A DNA stretch of 64,000 bases from Alloprevotella tannerae ATCC 51259 (GTDB taxonomy: Bacteria > Bacteroidota > Bacteroidia > Bacteroidales > Bacteroidaceae), in the NCBI RefSeq assembly GCF_000159995.1, contig NZ_GG700643.1:923195-987194 (forward strand), given 5' to 3'. The notes under the pieces are model-generated. The model was not told where the DNA came from. It saw nothing but the letters and a program-made list of their open reading frames with translations, and ran no database searches. The first letter of the stretch is position 1, and each line of letters opens with the position of its first letter. Below, piece by piece: positions 54,503-63,327 of the stretch. The position numbers and the translations under genes were made by a program.

Positions 54503-54722
54503 TTATCCAGGGTCAACGCTTGTATCAATAAATTTCTCCATCTCGGTATCTAACAACTTGCTCATTTGGACAAGTTGTGAAATTGAAGGCTGTATCCGAT
54601 TTGTACACCATCTCGAAACCGTCATGTCTGTCACGCCCATTTCCGTTGCAAGCCAATGATTTGTAACATTCTTCTCAGCCAAAATTATCCTTAACCTATT
54701 TGGGTATGATTTTTTTTGCCAT
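54503..54722 (-). pseudogene. XRE-type (controller-like) regulator of the restriction operon, frameshifted at an A8 tract
   Basis: A helix-turn-helix domain is clear in the frame ending at 54503: YPNRLRIILAEKNVTNHWLA, then TEMGVTDMTVSRWCTNRIQPS (about residues 6-50). The natural start is the ATG at 54722 (Met-Ala-Lys-Lys), but the A8 tract that follows puts it one base out of frame. With A7 the product would be 72 residues, a usual size for C-proteins. Only read-through from an IS-derived frame exists otherwise. It would regulate the methyltransferase-endonuclease operon, 6 bases downstream. The IS1380 end lies 16 bases upstream of the ATG, so the native promoter is gone. Phase variation, slippage or a sequencing error are all possible. 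Confidence 0.7.
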
Positions 54723-56120
54723 AAGTTATATCTTAACTCCGCAGCATAAATTCTTGTGAGAACTCCAAGTGCCTGAGAAACAAAGTTCTCAAAACACTTG
54801 GATATGTCAGAAATTTCACCTATCTTGGTGCTACAAACATAACAAGTAAGCAAAAATCTGACATGACAAAGGTAGCAATTAAAAACGAGAATATCACTTC
54901 CTTCGGAGGAATTTATCACATCATGGACGTTTTTTCAAAGTTGGGCTTTGAAAAACTTACCGAATCTGTATTGGGTAAACGCGGATGCAGCGGCAAGGCA
55001 TTCAGCCATGGAAGTATTTTCGGCTCTCTCTTCTTCAGTTACCTTTGTGGTGGAGAATGCCTTGAGGACATCAATGCGCTTATAGGGCAGTTCAGACAGA
55101 GACCTGATACGCTGTTACCCGGTGCCGACACTGTGGGGCGAGGACTGAATGAGCTTGCCGAAGAGAACATTATCTACAAGAGCGAGACATCAGGCAAGTC
55201 TTATAGTTTCAACACGGCACAGAAGCTGAACACCTTACTTTTACGGATGATACGGAGAATGGGGCTTATAAAGGTGGGCAGTCATGTTGACTTAGACTTT
55301 GATCATCAGTTTATTCCAGCCCACAAGTTCGATGCAAAGTATTCTTACAAGCAGGATTTTGGCTATTTCCCTGGTTGGGCTTCCATTGGGGGAATCATAG
55401 TCGGAGGTGAGAATCGTGACGGAAACACCAATGTGAGATTCCATCAAGAAGACACGCTCCGTCGCATTATGGACCGTGTAACCTCAGAACTTGGTGTGGT
55501 AATAGAGCGTTTCCGTGCCGATTGTGGATCGTTCTCAAAGGAAATTATCCAAACCGTAGAGCAGCGCTGCAACACGTTCTATATACGTGCAGCCAACTGC
55601 GACAACCGATGTGAGGACTTCCGCCGGCTGAAAGAATGGAAGAGCGTTGAGGTTGGTTATGAGAGATGCGATGTCACCTCCGTCAGCATAGACAACTTAA
55701 TAGAAGGAAAGTCATACAGGCTTGTCGTACAGCGTAGTCCCTTGAAAGACAAGCACGGCAGGGAACAGACGTATATGTTCGGAGTGATATACACATACCG
55801 CTGTATCCTTACCAATAACTGGACATCTACTGAGAAAGACATCATTACATTTTATAATGAGCGTGGAGCAAGCGAAAAGAACTTCGACATACAGAACAAT
55901 GACTTCGGATGGTCGCATCTGCCCTTTTCCTTTATGGCTGAGAACATGGTTTTCATGATGGTTACCGCCATGCTGAAGAACTTCTATCTCTATCTCGTCC
56001 GTCATATCAGCGATAAGGTCAAGCCATTGAAAAAGACAAGCAGGCTGAAAGCCTTTATCCTACATTTTGTCAGCGTGCCGGCAAAATGGGTGCGCACTGG
56101 AAGGCAGAACGTTCTGAACC

Positions 56121-57560
56121 TATATAGTCATTCCTTAAAAACTATATTTCAGCATAAAGCCTGTACTAACAAGCTCTATGCTGATTCTTTTTATAAGGTC
56201 CAAAAGAACTCTCATAGCTCTTTTGAAGTTATATGCTGCCGCCGCTAATAAGACATTGATAGCATCTCCTTTCACACCTTTATAAAAGTTGCGAGATAAT
56301 CGGTGGTCTGCTTTAAGATGTCCTATGGTTGGCTCTATACCAGCTCGTTTACAAAATAGTTTGTGTTTCTTTTTCTTTTGGTAGTAGCTATCTTTAGCTT
56401 TAGGAGTGTCTGGAATGAGTATCTTTGTCTGCCCAATCTGCTTTACACCTCTATACCCTCTATCTCCTGCTAACTTATCAACCTGCTTTCCTGTCATTCT
56501 TTGGGTTTGTTCCAACGTCTTTTCGATAGTATGCCCATCATATTCATTCCTAAAAGAACATGCACCCAAAATAAGTCCTGACCATGAGCGAAGAATAGAT
56601 ACTTTATTACCAAACTCATATTGCTTATGTTCCTTACCTTTGCTGAGGCAAACCACATCTGGTTCGTGCAGAGAATATACTTTGTTCTTTGACTTTCGAT
56701 TCTGAGAAAGGACTCTATAATATAGCTCAAACATCTTCTCATATCCTTTCTTTCCCTCAAGATTACGCTCTAACTCTCTTACTAATCTTCCTGCTATGGT
56801 CCTTAGTTGCCTATCTGCCTTAAGAGCTTTCTTACGATTCTTGGGATGATTACGAAAACGTTGGGAACGGTAAATCCCTTTCAACGTACGCGTATAACTT
56901 TGTCGTAGAGGAAGACACTTGTCATGAACTATCTTCAGAACGTTTTTGATTATCTTTTTATGCAACTTCGCATCTGTTGGATAGGTTATATTCTTCTCCT
57001 GCACGGTAGAATCAATGAAAGCCGTATCAAAATGATCTTCGTCATCATGGTCGGTATTAACACGGATGCTCTCTGCTAATATTAACTCCATACCTTCCTC
57101 ACCTATACGATTTCTGAAGTGAACTAACTCAGAAGCGTCACAAGGTTGTTTTGGCATAAATTCAAGTCCACCACAAAAATATTGACAGTAAGCATTCTCA
57201 CTCCATTGAGAAACCACCATTTCATCTGAAACATTACGCAAATGTTTTAAGATTAAAAGACCACACATCAAGCGAATAGGATGAGCTGGGCGCCCGTTAG
57301 TACTGCAATACAATGGAGAAAAAGCATTTTCAAAACACTCCCAATTAATCTTATTACTAAGTTGAAAAAGGGGGTGTTGATGACTAAGCATGTCCTCTAA
57401 AGAAGAGAACATAGAGAGCTGTTTGGATGTACGTTTAAGCATAAATATCTGCAAGATTTATAATGTAAAGGTACAAAAACTTGTAGATATAAGCAAATGA
57501 TTTGTAGTATAATATACTGTGAATCAGCAGAATGTTAGGTTTTTAAGGGTGGACTATATA
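56121..57560 (-). mobile_element. IS5-family insertion sequence nested in IS1380
   Basis: Ends are inverted repeats TATATAGTCATTCCTTAAAA (56121 on) and the inverse of TATATAGTCCACCCTTAAAA (57541-57560), with three mismatches in 22 bases including TATATA. TATATA at both ends is probably the target duplication, which makes the element 56127-57554 (1428 bp). The palindromic target leaves a small ambiguity. It encodes one transposase on the minus strand. Confidence 0.85.
56135..57442 (-). CDS. IS5-family transposase
   Basis: 435 residues from the ATG at 57442 (MLKRTSKQLSMFSSLEDML). A TTG at 57454 in frame was not used. The DDE triad is seen in AFIDSTVQEKN, LAGDRGYRG and CKRAGIEPTIGHLKADHRL. The N-terminal region HPLFQLSNKINWECFENAF and RLMCGLLILKHL is typical of IS5-type transposases. 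It appears intact and probably active. It is the second transposase in the nested pair. Confidence 0.92.
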   Translation of the reverse strand: MLKRTSKQLSMFSSLEDMLSHQHPLFQLSNKINWECFENAFSPLYCSTNGRPAHPIRLMCGLLILKHLRNVSDEMVVSQWSENAYCQYFCGGLEFMPKQPCDASELVHFRNRIGEEGMELILAESIRVNTDHDDEDHFDTAFIDSTVQEKNITYPTDAKLHKKIIKNVLKIVHDKCLPLRQSYTRTLKGIYRSQRFRNHPKNRKKALKADRQLRTIAGRLVRELERNLEGKKGYEKMFELYYRVLSQNRKSKNKVYSLHEPDVVCLSKGKEHKQYEFGNKVSILRSWSGLILGACSFRNEYDGHTIEKTLEQTQRMTGKQVDKLAGDRGYRGVKQIGQTKILIPDTPKAKDSYYQKKKKHKLFCKRAGIEPTIGHLKADHRLSRNFYKGVKGDAINVLLAAAAYNFKRAMRVLLDLIKRISIELVSTGFMLKYSF

Positions 57561-58042
57561 CAAATAAAACCTACTACGCTGAAGTCTTCCTTGAATAAAC
57601 AGCATTTCTTTGTGGTTTTTCATACTTCCCCATTGGTTTGGGTGGGGGATTTCATGACTATGCAAGAACCAAGAACCCCAGAAAATCCCCATATCAATGG
57701 ATAAATCCCAAAAATGTCACTTCAATATATAAAAGTACCTCACAAGGAATAATGCTGCGGAATTGAGGTTATCTATAAAGTCGGCATCGGTCGTTTTGAG
57801 CCGGCGAAAAAGTTTATGACGCTTTAAGTTTGACGCCTACAACTTGCCGGTTTTTGGTTGCCGACGCACTTGCGAGGTCAAACTTGAAGGGCTTGTCGTT
57901 ATATATATAATGTATCTGCTGTGCAGAAAACGGAATAAGGCAAGCGCTTCGTCGGGCTTGCGAATCGTTGTTTCCCTTGGTTTATATGAGTGTCCGACAG
58001 TTATAAAAGTCCGGTCTTTGCCCGTCTTAAAGCCTTTTAGAC

Positions 58043-58073
58043 TTTGTCGGGCGAAGGGCTTTTGCTACCTTTG
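58043..58073 (+). promoter_or_regulatory. Promoter of queC-queF
   Basis: TTTG (58043-58046), 19 bases, TACCTTTG (58066-58073). A full match to the Bacteroidetes promoter. It implies a leader of about 120 nt. I see no clear preQ1 riboswitch in it. Confidence 0.7.
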
Positions 58074-58199
58074 CTTCCGAGATCGGCAGAAGCACGATGC
58101 GGTGGCAGCGGTTTGTGCCTGTTGGCGTAATTGCCCTTGTTGGGGTCGCTGTGCTCTTCATAAGTCTGCGCTCCGGCAAGCTCCTAAAAACAAGACAAG

Positions 58200-58880
58200 A
58201 TGAAACTATTAAATAATGAACGCGCCTTGGTCGTCTTTAGCGGCGGTCAGGATTCTACTACCTGCCTCTTTTGGGCCAAAAGGCAATTTAAGGAAGTTTT
58301 TGCCCTCTCTTTTCGCTACGGGCAGAAGCACGCAAACGAAGTTGAGTTGGCCGAATGCATTGCCCGCGAGGCCGGTGTGCATTTCCAAAGCCTTGAAGCG
58401 CCGCTGATCGGGCAGTTGGGGCGTAATTCGCTGACCGATGCTTCGCTCGAAATGGATGCGGAGCAGCCCGAAGGTTCTTTTCCAAACACATTCGTGCCGG
58501 GGCGCAATTTGTTCTTCCTAAGCATCGCCGCCGTCTATGCGCGTGAGCACGATATTAGGCATTTGGTGACGGGCGTATCGCAGACCGATTTTTCCGGTTA
58601 CCCTGATTGTCGCGATTCGTTTATGAAGAGTCTGAACGTGACACTTAATTTGGCGATGGATGAGCAGTTTGTGATCCATACGCCGCTGATGTGGCGCGAC
58701 AAAGCCGCTACTTGGGCGCTGGCTGACGAACTCGGCGTGCTCGATTTGGTTAGAAACGAAACGCTGACTTGCTATAACGGCGTCAAAGGCGATGGCTGCG
58801 GCCACTGCCCCGCCTGCACATTGCGCCGCCGCGGTTTAGAAGAATATTTGGCATTAAAGGATGCCGCACAAAAATCATAA
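58200..58880 (+). CDS. queC: 7-cyano-7-deazaguanine synthase
   Basis: 226 residues. It makes preQ0 from CDG with ATP and ammonia, in queuosine biosynthesis. The PP-loop is [12 protein letters not shown] (about 12-22). The zinc site is the Cys cluster [16 protein letters not shown] at about 195-210. Other family blocks: [29 protein letters not shown] and [20 protein letters not shown]. Its promoter is 130 bases upstream. queF starts 4 bases after its stop. Confidence 0.97.
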   Translation: MKLLNNERALVVFSGGQDSTTCLFWAKRQFKEVFALSFRYGQKHANEVELAECIAREAGVHFQSLEAPLIGQLGRNSLTDASLEMDAEQPEGSFPNTFVPGRNLFFLSIAAVYAREHDIRHLVTGVSQTDFSGYPDCRDSFMKSLNVTLNLAMDEQFVIHTPLMWRDKAATWALADELGVLDLVRNETLTCYNGVKGDGCGHCPACTLRRRGLEEYLALKDAAQKS

Positions 58881-58884
58881 ACAA

Positions 58885-59343
58885 ATGAATAGAGAACTCG
58901 ATAATTTACACGCGTTGGGGCAGAAGACGGATTATAAAATGGATTATGCGCCTGAGGTGCTTGAGGTGTTTGAAAACAAACATCCCGACAACGACTATTG
59001 GGTGCGCTTTAATTGTCCGGAGTTTACGTCGCTCTGCCCGATTACGGGCCAGCCCGACTTTGCCGAATTGCGCATTAGTTATATGCCCGACAAGCGTATG
59101 GTCGAGAGTAAGAGTTTGAAACTTTACCTCTTCAGTTTTCGCAATCACGGCGACTTCCACGAAGACTGCGTCAACGTGATTATGAAAGACCTTATTCGCC
59201 TGATGGATCCAAAGTATATTGAGGTGTGCGGCCTGTTCACGCCCCGCGGCGGCATTAGCATTTTTCCTTATGCCAACTATGGACGCCCCGGAACGAAGTA
59301 TGAAGAAATGGCTCGCCACCGCTTGGAGCAGCACGACTTATAA
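58885..59343 (+). CDS. queF: NADPH-dependent 7-cyano-7-deazaguanine reductase
   Basis: 152 residues from the ATG at 58885. An ATG at 58861 overlaps queC by 20 bases and is less likely. It reduces preQ0 to preQ1, the step after QueC. The catalytic Cys is in [15 protein letters not shown] (about 47), and [20 protein letters not shown] is the family signature. Short unimodular type. Operon with queC, spacing 4 bases. Queuosine is then added to tRNAs by TGT, not encoded here. Confidence 0.96.
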   Translation: MNRELDNLHALGQKTDYKMDYAPEVLEVFENKHPDNDYWVRFNCPEFTSLCPITGQPDFAELRISYMPDKRMVESKSLKLYLFSFRNHGDFHEDCVNVIMKDLIRLMDPKYIEVCGLFTPRGGISIFPYANYGRPGTKYEEMARHRLEQHDL

Positions 59344-59384
59344 ACCTCTTCAGCGCATAGCAGCGTAAGTGATAAATAATACGT

Positions 59385-59693
59385 ATGGTGAAACTCAATT
59401 TTTCTGCTTTCGGCCGGTCTTTGACGCGTCATAAGTACTTGTGGACTATTCTTGCTTTTCTGATCTTGATTGGCTTTGTAGACCCCAATAGTCTTTGGTA
59501 TCGCTATCGCTTGTATGAGCGCAACGAAACGCTGCGCGAAGATATTCGGCGCTATGAACAGCAATACGCCGCCGATGCACGCACGCTTTACGAACTGCAT
59601 ACTGATCCGGCTGCGGTAGAGAAAGTGGCACGCGTCCACTTATTTATGAAGACTGACAATGAGGATGTTTACGTAATCGAAAAGGAACAATGA
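59385..59693 (+). CDS. FtsB/DivIC-like septum formation initiator protein
   Basis: 102 residues. One membrane segment (about 18-35, YLWTILAFLILIGFVDP) is followed by a coiled coil (RYRLYERNETLREDIRRYEQQYAADARTLYEL, about 39-70) and a short C-terminal domain with AVEKVARVHLFMKTDNEDVYVIE. This is the bitopic layout of FtsB/DivIC, part of the FtsL-FtsB-FtsQ divisome subcomplex. It lies 41 bases after queF and overlaps the next gene by four bases (ATGA). Confidence 0.85.
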   Translation: MVKLNFSAFGRSLTRHKYLWTILAFLILIGFVDPNSLWYRYRLYERNETLREDIRRYEQQYAADARTLYELHTDPAAVEKVARVHLFMKTDNEDVYVIEKEQ

Positions 59694-60070
59694 AGTTATC
59701 TCCAACCCTCCTTAGCCTGGCTACGATTGTAGGCGGCTTGCTCTTACCCATTGGCGTATTGCTGCCGCTTTTTATGGCTGATTTTATGTACGCGTTTCTC
59801 GTATTCACCTTGGGCACTGTTCTTTTCGCCGGCGCGCAATTTTTAACTCCCTTTACCAGCAAAAGTTTCACCGCGCGGCGTTTGCATCGCCAGCAGTTGC
59901 TTGGAGCAGCCTTCTTGCTGGTTACGAGCGTTTTAATGTATATGCATTGGCAAGGCCTCCCACCTTTTCGCGGCGATGAGTGGAAAATCTCGTTGGCCAT
60001 AGCTGTCGTCTTTGAACTTTATACTGCTTTTCGCTTACCATCAGAACTAAAAAAAGCGCGTGAAGTATAA
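59690..60070 (+). CDS. Small integral membrane protein (126 aa)
   Basis: 126 residues with about four hydrophobic segments (about 6-28, 30-52, 68-84, 102-116) and a basic loop between the second and third (FTSKSFTARRLHRQQ). It starts within the stop of the DivIC-like gene (ATGA), so it is translationally coupled to it. I cannot name a family with confidence. Co-location suggests a role in the envelope or division (inference). Confidence 0.7.
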   Translation: MKLSPTLLSLATIVGGLLLPIGVLLPLFMADFMYAFLVFTLGTVLFAGAQFLTPFTSKSFTARRLHRQQLLGAAFLLVTSVLMYMHWQGLPPFRGDEWKISLAIAVVFELYTAFRLPSELKKAREV

Positions 60071-60210
60071 AAAACGCCTGTTTAAGCGAAGAAATTGTTT
60101 ACAAAACCTCAAAAATATATTATTTCAAGAATTTGTAACAGTAGAAACATTAAGTATTCATAGTGTTCAGCGTATATTTGCCAAACAATAGTCAGGCGAA
60201 ATAACGGAAA

Positions 60211-60927
60211 ATGATGAAGGTATTGACATACATAGCTCTTATGGTGCTGATCGCTTCGTGCGCTTCATCTTATAACATCAATGGCAGCTCTACTGTGCCT
60301 GCCTATGATGGACGTATGCTTTATCTCAAAGTTTCTCCTGATGGCATTGCCTCGACTGATCTGGATTCTTGCAAAGTTGTCCACGGTCGTTTCAATTTTT
60401 ACGGTGCGATAGATTCTGCTTGTATGGCCCAGCTGTATATGGGTGATACGCGGGTGATGCCTCTCGTTATAGAAGCGAGCACCGTTACGGTTCAATTAGA
60501 CAATTTAGGTCAGATTGTCTCCGGTGGGCCGCTCAATAGTCGTCTTTACCGATTCTTTAAGCGGCGCGATAAGTATGAGAACGCGCTTTGGGATATTCAG
60601 CAAAACGTGATTCGGGAGATGCAGCAAGGGCATACGATGGAGACGATTGAGGCGAAGTGGAAAGGCAAGATCGACAACCTCAATGCGGCTTCCGAGAACC
60701 TTGAAATTCGCTTTATCGTCGATAATTGGAATAACGTCCTTGGCCCCGGTTTCTTCCGTATACTTTGCAGCAAATATCCGACGCCGATCGTGACGGAGCA
60801 GATCCAGCGCATTTTGACGAGCGTACCTCAATCGTTTCTTGAAAACCCCTATGTGCGCCATTATATTACTGAGGCGCGCAACAATCCGCTGAGCAAGCCT
60901 TTCCCACCTGCTGAGGCGGCTAAGTAA
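60211..60927 (+). CDS. DUF4369-type lipoprotein
   Basis: 238 residues with a lipoprotein signal (MMKVLTYIALMVLIASCASS, Cys at about 17). The beta region GRMLYLKVSPDGIASTDLDSCKVVHGRFNFYGAIDS resembles the DUF4369 domain found at the N-terminus of thioredoxin-like proteins in Bacteroidetes. Here there is no thioredoxin domain. The remaining C-terminal half is helical (KRRDKYENALWDIQQNVIREMQ). It lies alone after a 140-base gap. Function unknown. Confidence 0.78.
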   Translation: MMKVLTYIALMVLIASCASSYNINGSSTVPAYDGRMLYLKVSPDGIASTDLDSCKVVHGRFNFYGAIDSACMAQLYMGDTRVMPLVIEASTVTVQLDNLGQIVSGGPLNSRLYRFFKRRDKYENALWDIQQNVIREMQQGHTMETIEAKWKGKIDNLNAASENLEIRFIVDNWNNVLGPGFFRILCSKYPTPIVTEQIQRILTSVPQSFLENPYVRHYITEARNNPLSKPFPPAEAAK

Positions 60928-61428
60928 GCTATCTTTTTTATAGCAACAGATCGTATTATACAAAAAATATAAAGCAGCAATGAGCTTCGGCCATTACTGC
61001 TTTTTCTATATTGCCGCAGCCTCTGTCACGTTGCCCCTTTTTACCTTCGGTCGTCTCTCGTTCACAATACTTCTTGCGCCCTTTTTGCGTTTTGCCGCTC
61101 CTTGCCCATGTGTTTTTGTGCGGCTTTTGCGCTCTCCGCTCCTTGTTCAAGCGCTTCTTGTTCCCCTTTTTCTATCGGTTTCTCCTTGTTCGGACGCTTT
61201 CTGCGCGGCTCTTTACCTCCTACTTCTTTTGCGCTCAGTTCTCCGCGCACCTTTCGTTACCCAACAAGTCCCGCTGCCCCTGACCTCACTCCGCTTGCGC
61301 CAATATCCTTGTCCCGCCATTTTTATGTCTTTGCGCTCTTTTTAGCCAAGGAACGAAAGCGTAAAAGGGAATTTCTTCACTTCAACCGAAGAAATTATTC
61401 TTTTCATGGTATATTTCTATCAAATATA

Positions 61429-61460
61429 TTTGGGAGTTTAGCGAAAAAGTTATATTTTTG
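61429..61460 (+). promoter_or_regulatory. Orphan Bacteroidetes promoter
   Basis: TTTG (61429-61432), 20 bases, TATTTTTG (61453-61460), a full consensus match with no protein-coding gene downstream for at least 700 bases on this strand. It is the promoter of the candidate small RNA. Confidence 0.6.
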
Positions 61461-61466
61461 CATCGA

Positions 61467-61565
61467 TTGTTGTCGTGAGATAACGTGTTTAGTTAAGTCT
61501 AGTTTAGTTTTTGTGTTGGTTAATGGGAGTCCCGTAGCGTCGGAAACTCCCATTAATTCTTATAT
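61467..61565 (+). ncRNA. Candidate small RNA
   Basis: About 100 nt from the expected start site to the end of a perfect 10-bp stem, TAATGGGAGT (61521-61530) with ACTCCCATTA (61546-61555), with an inner CCG/CGG pairing and then ATTCTTATATG. No ATG lies in the first 50 nt. It sits in a 1.3-kb gap (60928-62243) that otherwise has no convincing gene. The weak T-tract and lack of family match keep confidence low. Confidence 0.4.
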
Positions 61566-61814
61566 GTCAATAGTTTACGTTTTTATTCGTAACATGATTT
61601 TTTTATCTTTTCCCTTTCAGCCTTCGTAAATGATGGCGCATCAGTGTAGGAAAACCGGTATAAAACTCATTATTTGCAGCGGACTTTCCTCCATATTTTG
61701 CTTCCTTTTCAGACGATTCTACATATAATAAAAATACTGCTATGCCCAATGCTTGCGCTAAGGCATAAAAAGGAGAGTTGGCTTTAGCTTTTTGAGGACG
61801 ATCACGCGGATAGG

Positions 61815-61902
61815 TCGTGTCTCAACACGCAGAGACCATCATCTCGGCACGTAGATACTCAAGTCTCAGCCCGTAGAGACAGAGGTCTCAATCTGTAGAG
61901 AC
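61815..61902. repeat. Tandem array G: four 22-bp hairpin units (GTCTC/GAGAC family)
   Basis: Four units of exactly 22 bp: 61815-61836, 61837-61858, 61859-61880 and 61881-61902. Each has GTCTC (one ATCTC) and, after about 8 bases, GAGAC (one GATAC), so each unit can form its own hairpin. Non-coding surroundings. Confidence 0.85.
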
Positions 61903-62243
61903 ACCGCCTGCGTGCTTTGAAAAGGGAAGCGCAATAATGAGCAGACTGCCACACAAAGGCAAAACGCCGAAAGATAAGGTCTTGCGCTCGCTGCGCCTAA
62001 GGATCAGAAACAGTCTAAAGTTCGGAAACGGCATTGATTAGCTTGGTGCGAATAGACTTTCTATTCCCTTTTTGACATGCAGCAAGATCGCCGTGAAGCT
62101 TCTATTCTCAGTGTGAATCTTGCGGGTAGAATCTTTGATTCTCTTAAAACAAATCCGCAAGGCCGGTTTATAGGCATTGCGGATATAAAAGTTGTGCCGC
62201 TTGGCAGTTGACCGAACAGTAATAATATATAATGTGTGGAGCG

Positions 62244-63320
62244 TTAGATGCGTGTAGTCTTCGACTGCAAATAATAGTCTAAGATCGTCATTGCCGCCAT
62301 CGCTTCTACGATAGGCACAGCACGCGGCACGACGCAAGGGTCGTGGCGTCCGCGGGCCTGCAACAGAATAGGCTGCGCGTGTAGATTTACGGTCGATTGC
62401 GGGTGGAGTAGCGTGGCGACCGGCTTAAAGGCTACGCGAAAATAAATCGTTTGGCCATTGGAAATACCGCCTTGAATGCCACCGCTGTGATTCGTTTGCG
62501 TGGTGATACCGCCTTGGCCGTCGGGCTTAAAAGCATCGTTCAGTTTACTGCCTCGGCCGGAAGCTGCCGCAAATCCTTCGCCATACTCAAAACCTTTGGC
62601 TGCATTGATGCTCAACATCGCTGCACCCAATGCCGCGTGAAGTTTTCCGAAAACCGGCTCACCCAGTCCTGCCGGACAGCCACGGATGAGGCCCGTAACG
62701 ACACCCCCAACCGTATCTCCCTCCGCCTTGACGCGCCGAATGAGTTCGGCCATCTCTTCCGCTTTTTCCGCGTCCGGACAGCGCACCGCGTTAGTCTCCG
62801 CAGCCGTCGCATCATAATGACGATAGTCGTAGGGTAAGGTAATAGAGCCAATTTGCGAAGTGTAAGCCTCGACGGAGATGCCCGCCTCGCGCAGAGCTAA
62901 TTTTGCCAAAGCGCCGCCGACTACTCGCACGGCCGTTTCGCGTGCTGAAGCCCGCCCGCCGCCTCGGTAGTCGTAGAGGCCATACTTTTGCCGATATGTA
63001 TAATCCGCGTGAGAAGGGCGAAAGGCTTCGCGCATCTCTGCATAGTCTTGCGAATGCTGCGCCTCATTGCGAATCATAAAGCCTATGGGGCAGCCCGTAG
63101 AGCGTCCCTCAAAAATACCCGAGAGCAGTTGCACTCGATCCGCCTCTTGGCGCGCCGTCGTCAAGTCGCTCTGGCCTGGTCTGCGGCGTGCCATTTCGCC
63201 GGCGATAAAGTCTTCGTCGATAAAAATGCCCGCGGGGAAGCCATCGACGATGCCGCCGATAGCTTTCCCGTGGCTTTCTCCAAAGGAAGTGAGCCGAAAG
63301 AGATGGCCGAAAGTATTCAT
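62244..63320 (-). CDS. aroC: Chorismate synthase
   Basis: 358 residues. The last step of the shikimate pathway, EPSP to chorismate, with reduced FMN. The N-terminal signature is [31 protein letters not shown]. Other motifs: [43 protein letters not shown] (FMN site), and the C-terminal [24 protein letters not shown]. It lies 7 bases after the SlyD-like gene. No terminator is obvious. Confidence 0.97.
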   Translation of the reverse strand: MNTFGHLFRLTSFGESHGKAIGGIVDGFPAGIFIDEDFIAGEMARRRPGQSDLTTARQEADRVQLLSGIFEGRSTGCPIGFMIRNEAQHSQDYAEMREAFRPSHADYTYRQKYGLYDYRGGGRASARETAVRVVGGALAKLALREAGISVEAYTSQIGSITLPYDYRHYDATAAETNAVRCPDAEKAEEMAELIRRVKAEGDTVGGVVTGLIRGCPAGLGEPVFGKLHAALGAAMLSINAAKGFEYGEGFAAASGRGSKLNDAFKPDGQGGITTQTNHSGGIQGGISNGQTIYFRVAFKPVATLLHPQSTVNLHAQPILLQARGRHDPCVVPRAVPIVEAMAAMTILDYYLQSKTTRI

Positions 63321-63327
63321 TGATTAA

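Larger units (their letters stand above)
54863..57598 (+). pseudogene. IS1380-family transposase split by a nested IS
   Basis: The frame from the ATG at 54863 is a DDE transposase of the IS1380 family, with acidic residues in GSHVDLDFDHQ, RADCGSFSKEI and NERGASEKNFDIQ. It is homologous up to NVLNLY (56125), then runs into the inserted element. Removing the element with one TATATA copy joins 56126 to 57561 in frame and gives a C-terminus NVLNLYTNKTYYAEVFLE and a stop at 57596-57598. The total is 433 residues, normal for the family. Rejoining the two parts therefore restores the gene exactly, so insertion is recent. Confidence 0.88.
54739..57760 (+). mobile_element. IS1380-family insertion sequence interrupted by an IS5-family element
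   Basis: Terminal inverted repeats of about 22 bp: CCGCAGCATAAATTC... at 54739-54760 and its inverse at 57739-57760, with three mismatches. The transposase is IS1380-like. Without the nested element at 56121-57560 the IS is about 1.6 kb, the usual size. An inner hairpin (about 54764-54800, CCAAGTG with CACTTGG) could block read-through. The target duplication cannot be fixed because the flanks match only partly. Confidence 0.85.

Noticed and set aside
54723-54919. Read-through N-terminus of the XRE regulator
   Set aside because: This part is encoded by the IS1380 end and gives Cys-rich sequence unlike regulators.
57519-57704. Short frame to the right of the nested IS
   Set aside because: It crosses the IS5 end and the IS1380 3' region. 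The in-frame continuation of the IS1380 transposase explains the coding signal.
58074-58199. preQ1 riboswitch in the queC leader
   Set aside because: I could not find the conserved pseudoknot sequence in the leader. A covariance search would decide.
61102-61629. Open frame of 175 codons in the 1.3-kb gap
   Set aside because: Cys/Ser/Leu-rich composition with no domain, overlapping frames on both strands, and the orphan promoter and hairpin lie inside it.
11112-61902. The tandem arrays as CRISPR loci
   Set aside because: Units are contiguous without spacers, units differ from each other, and no cas genes are in the window.
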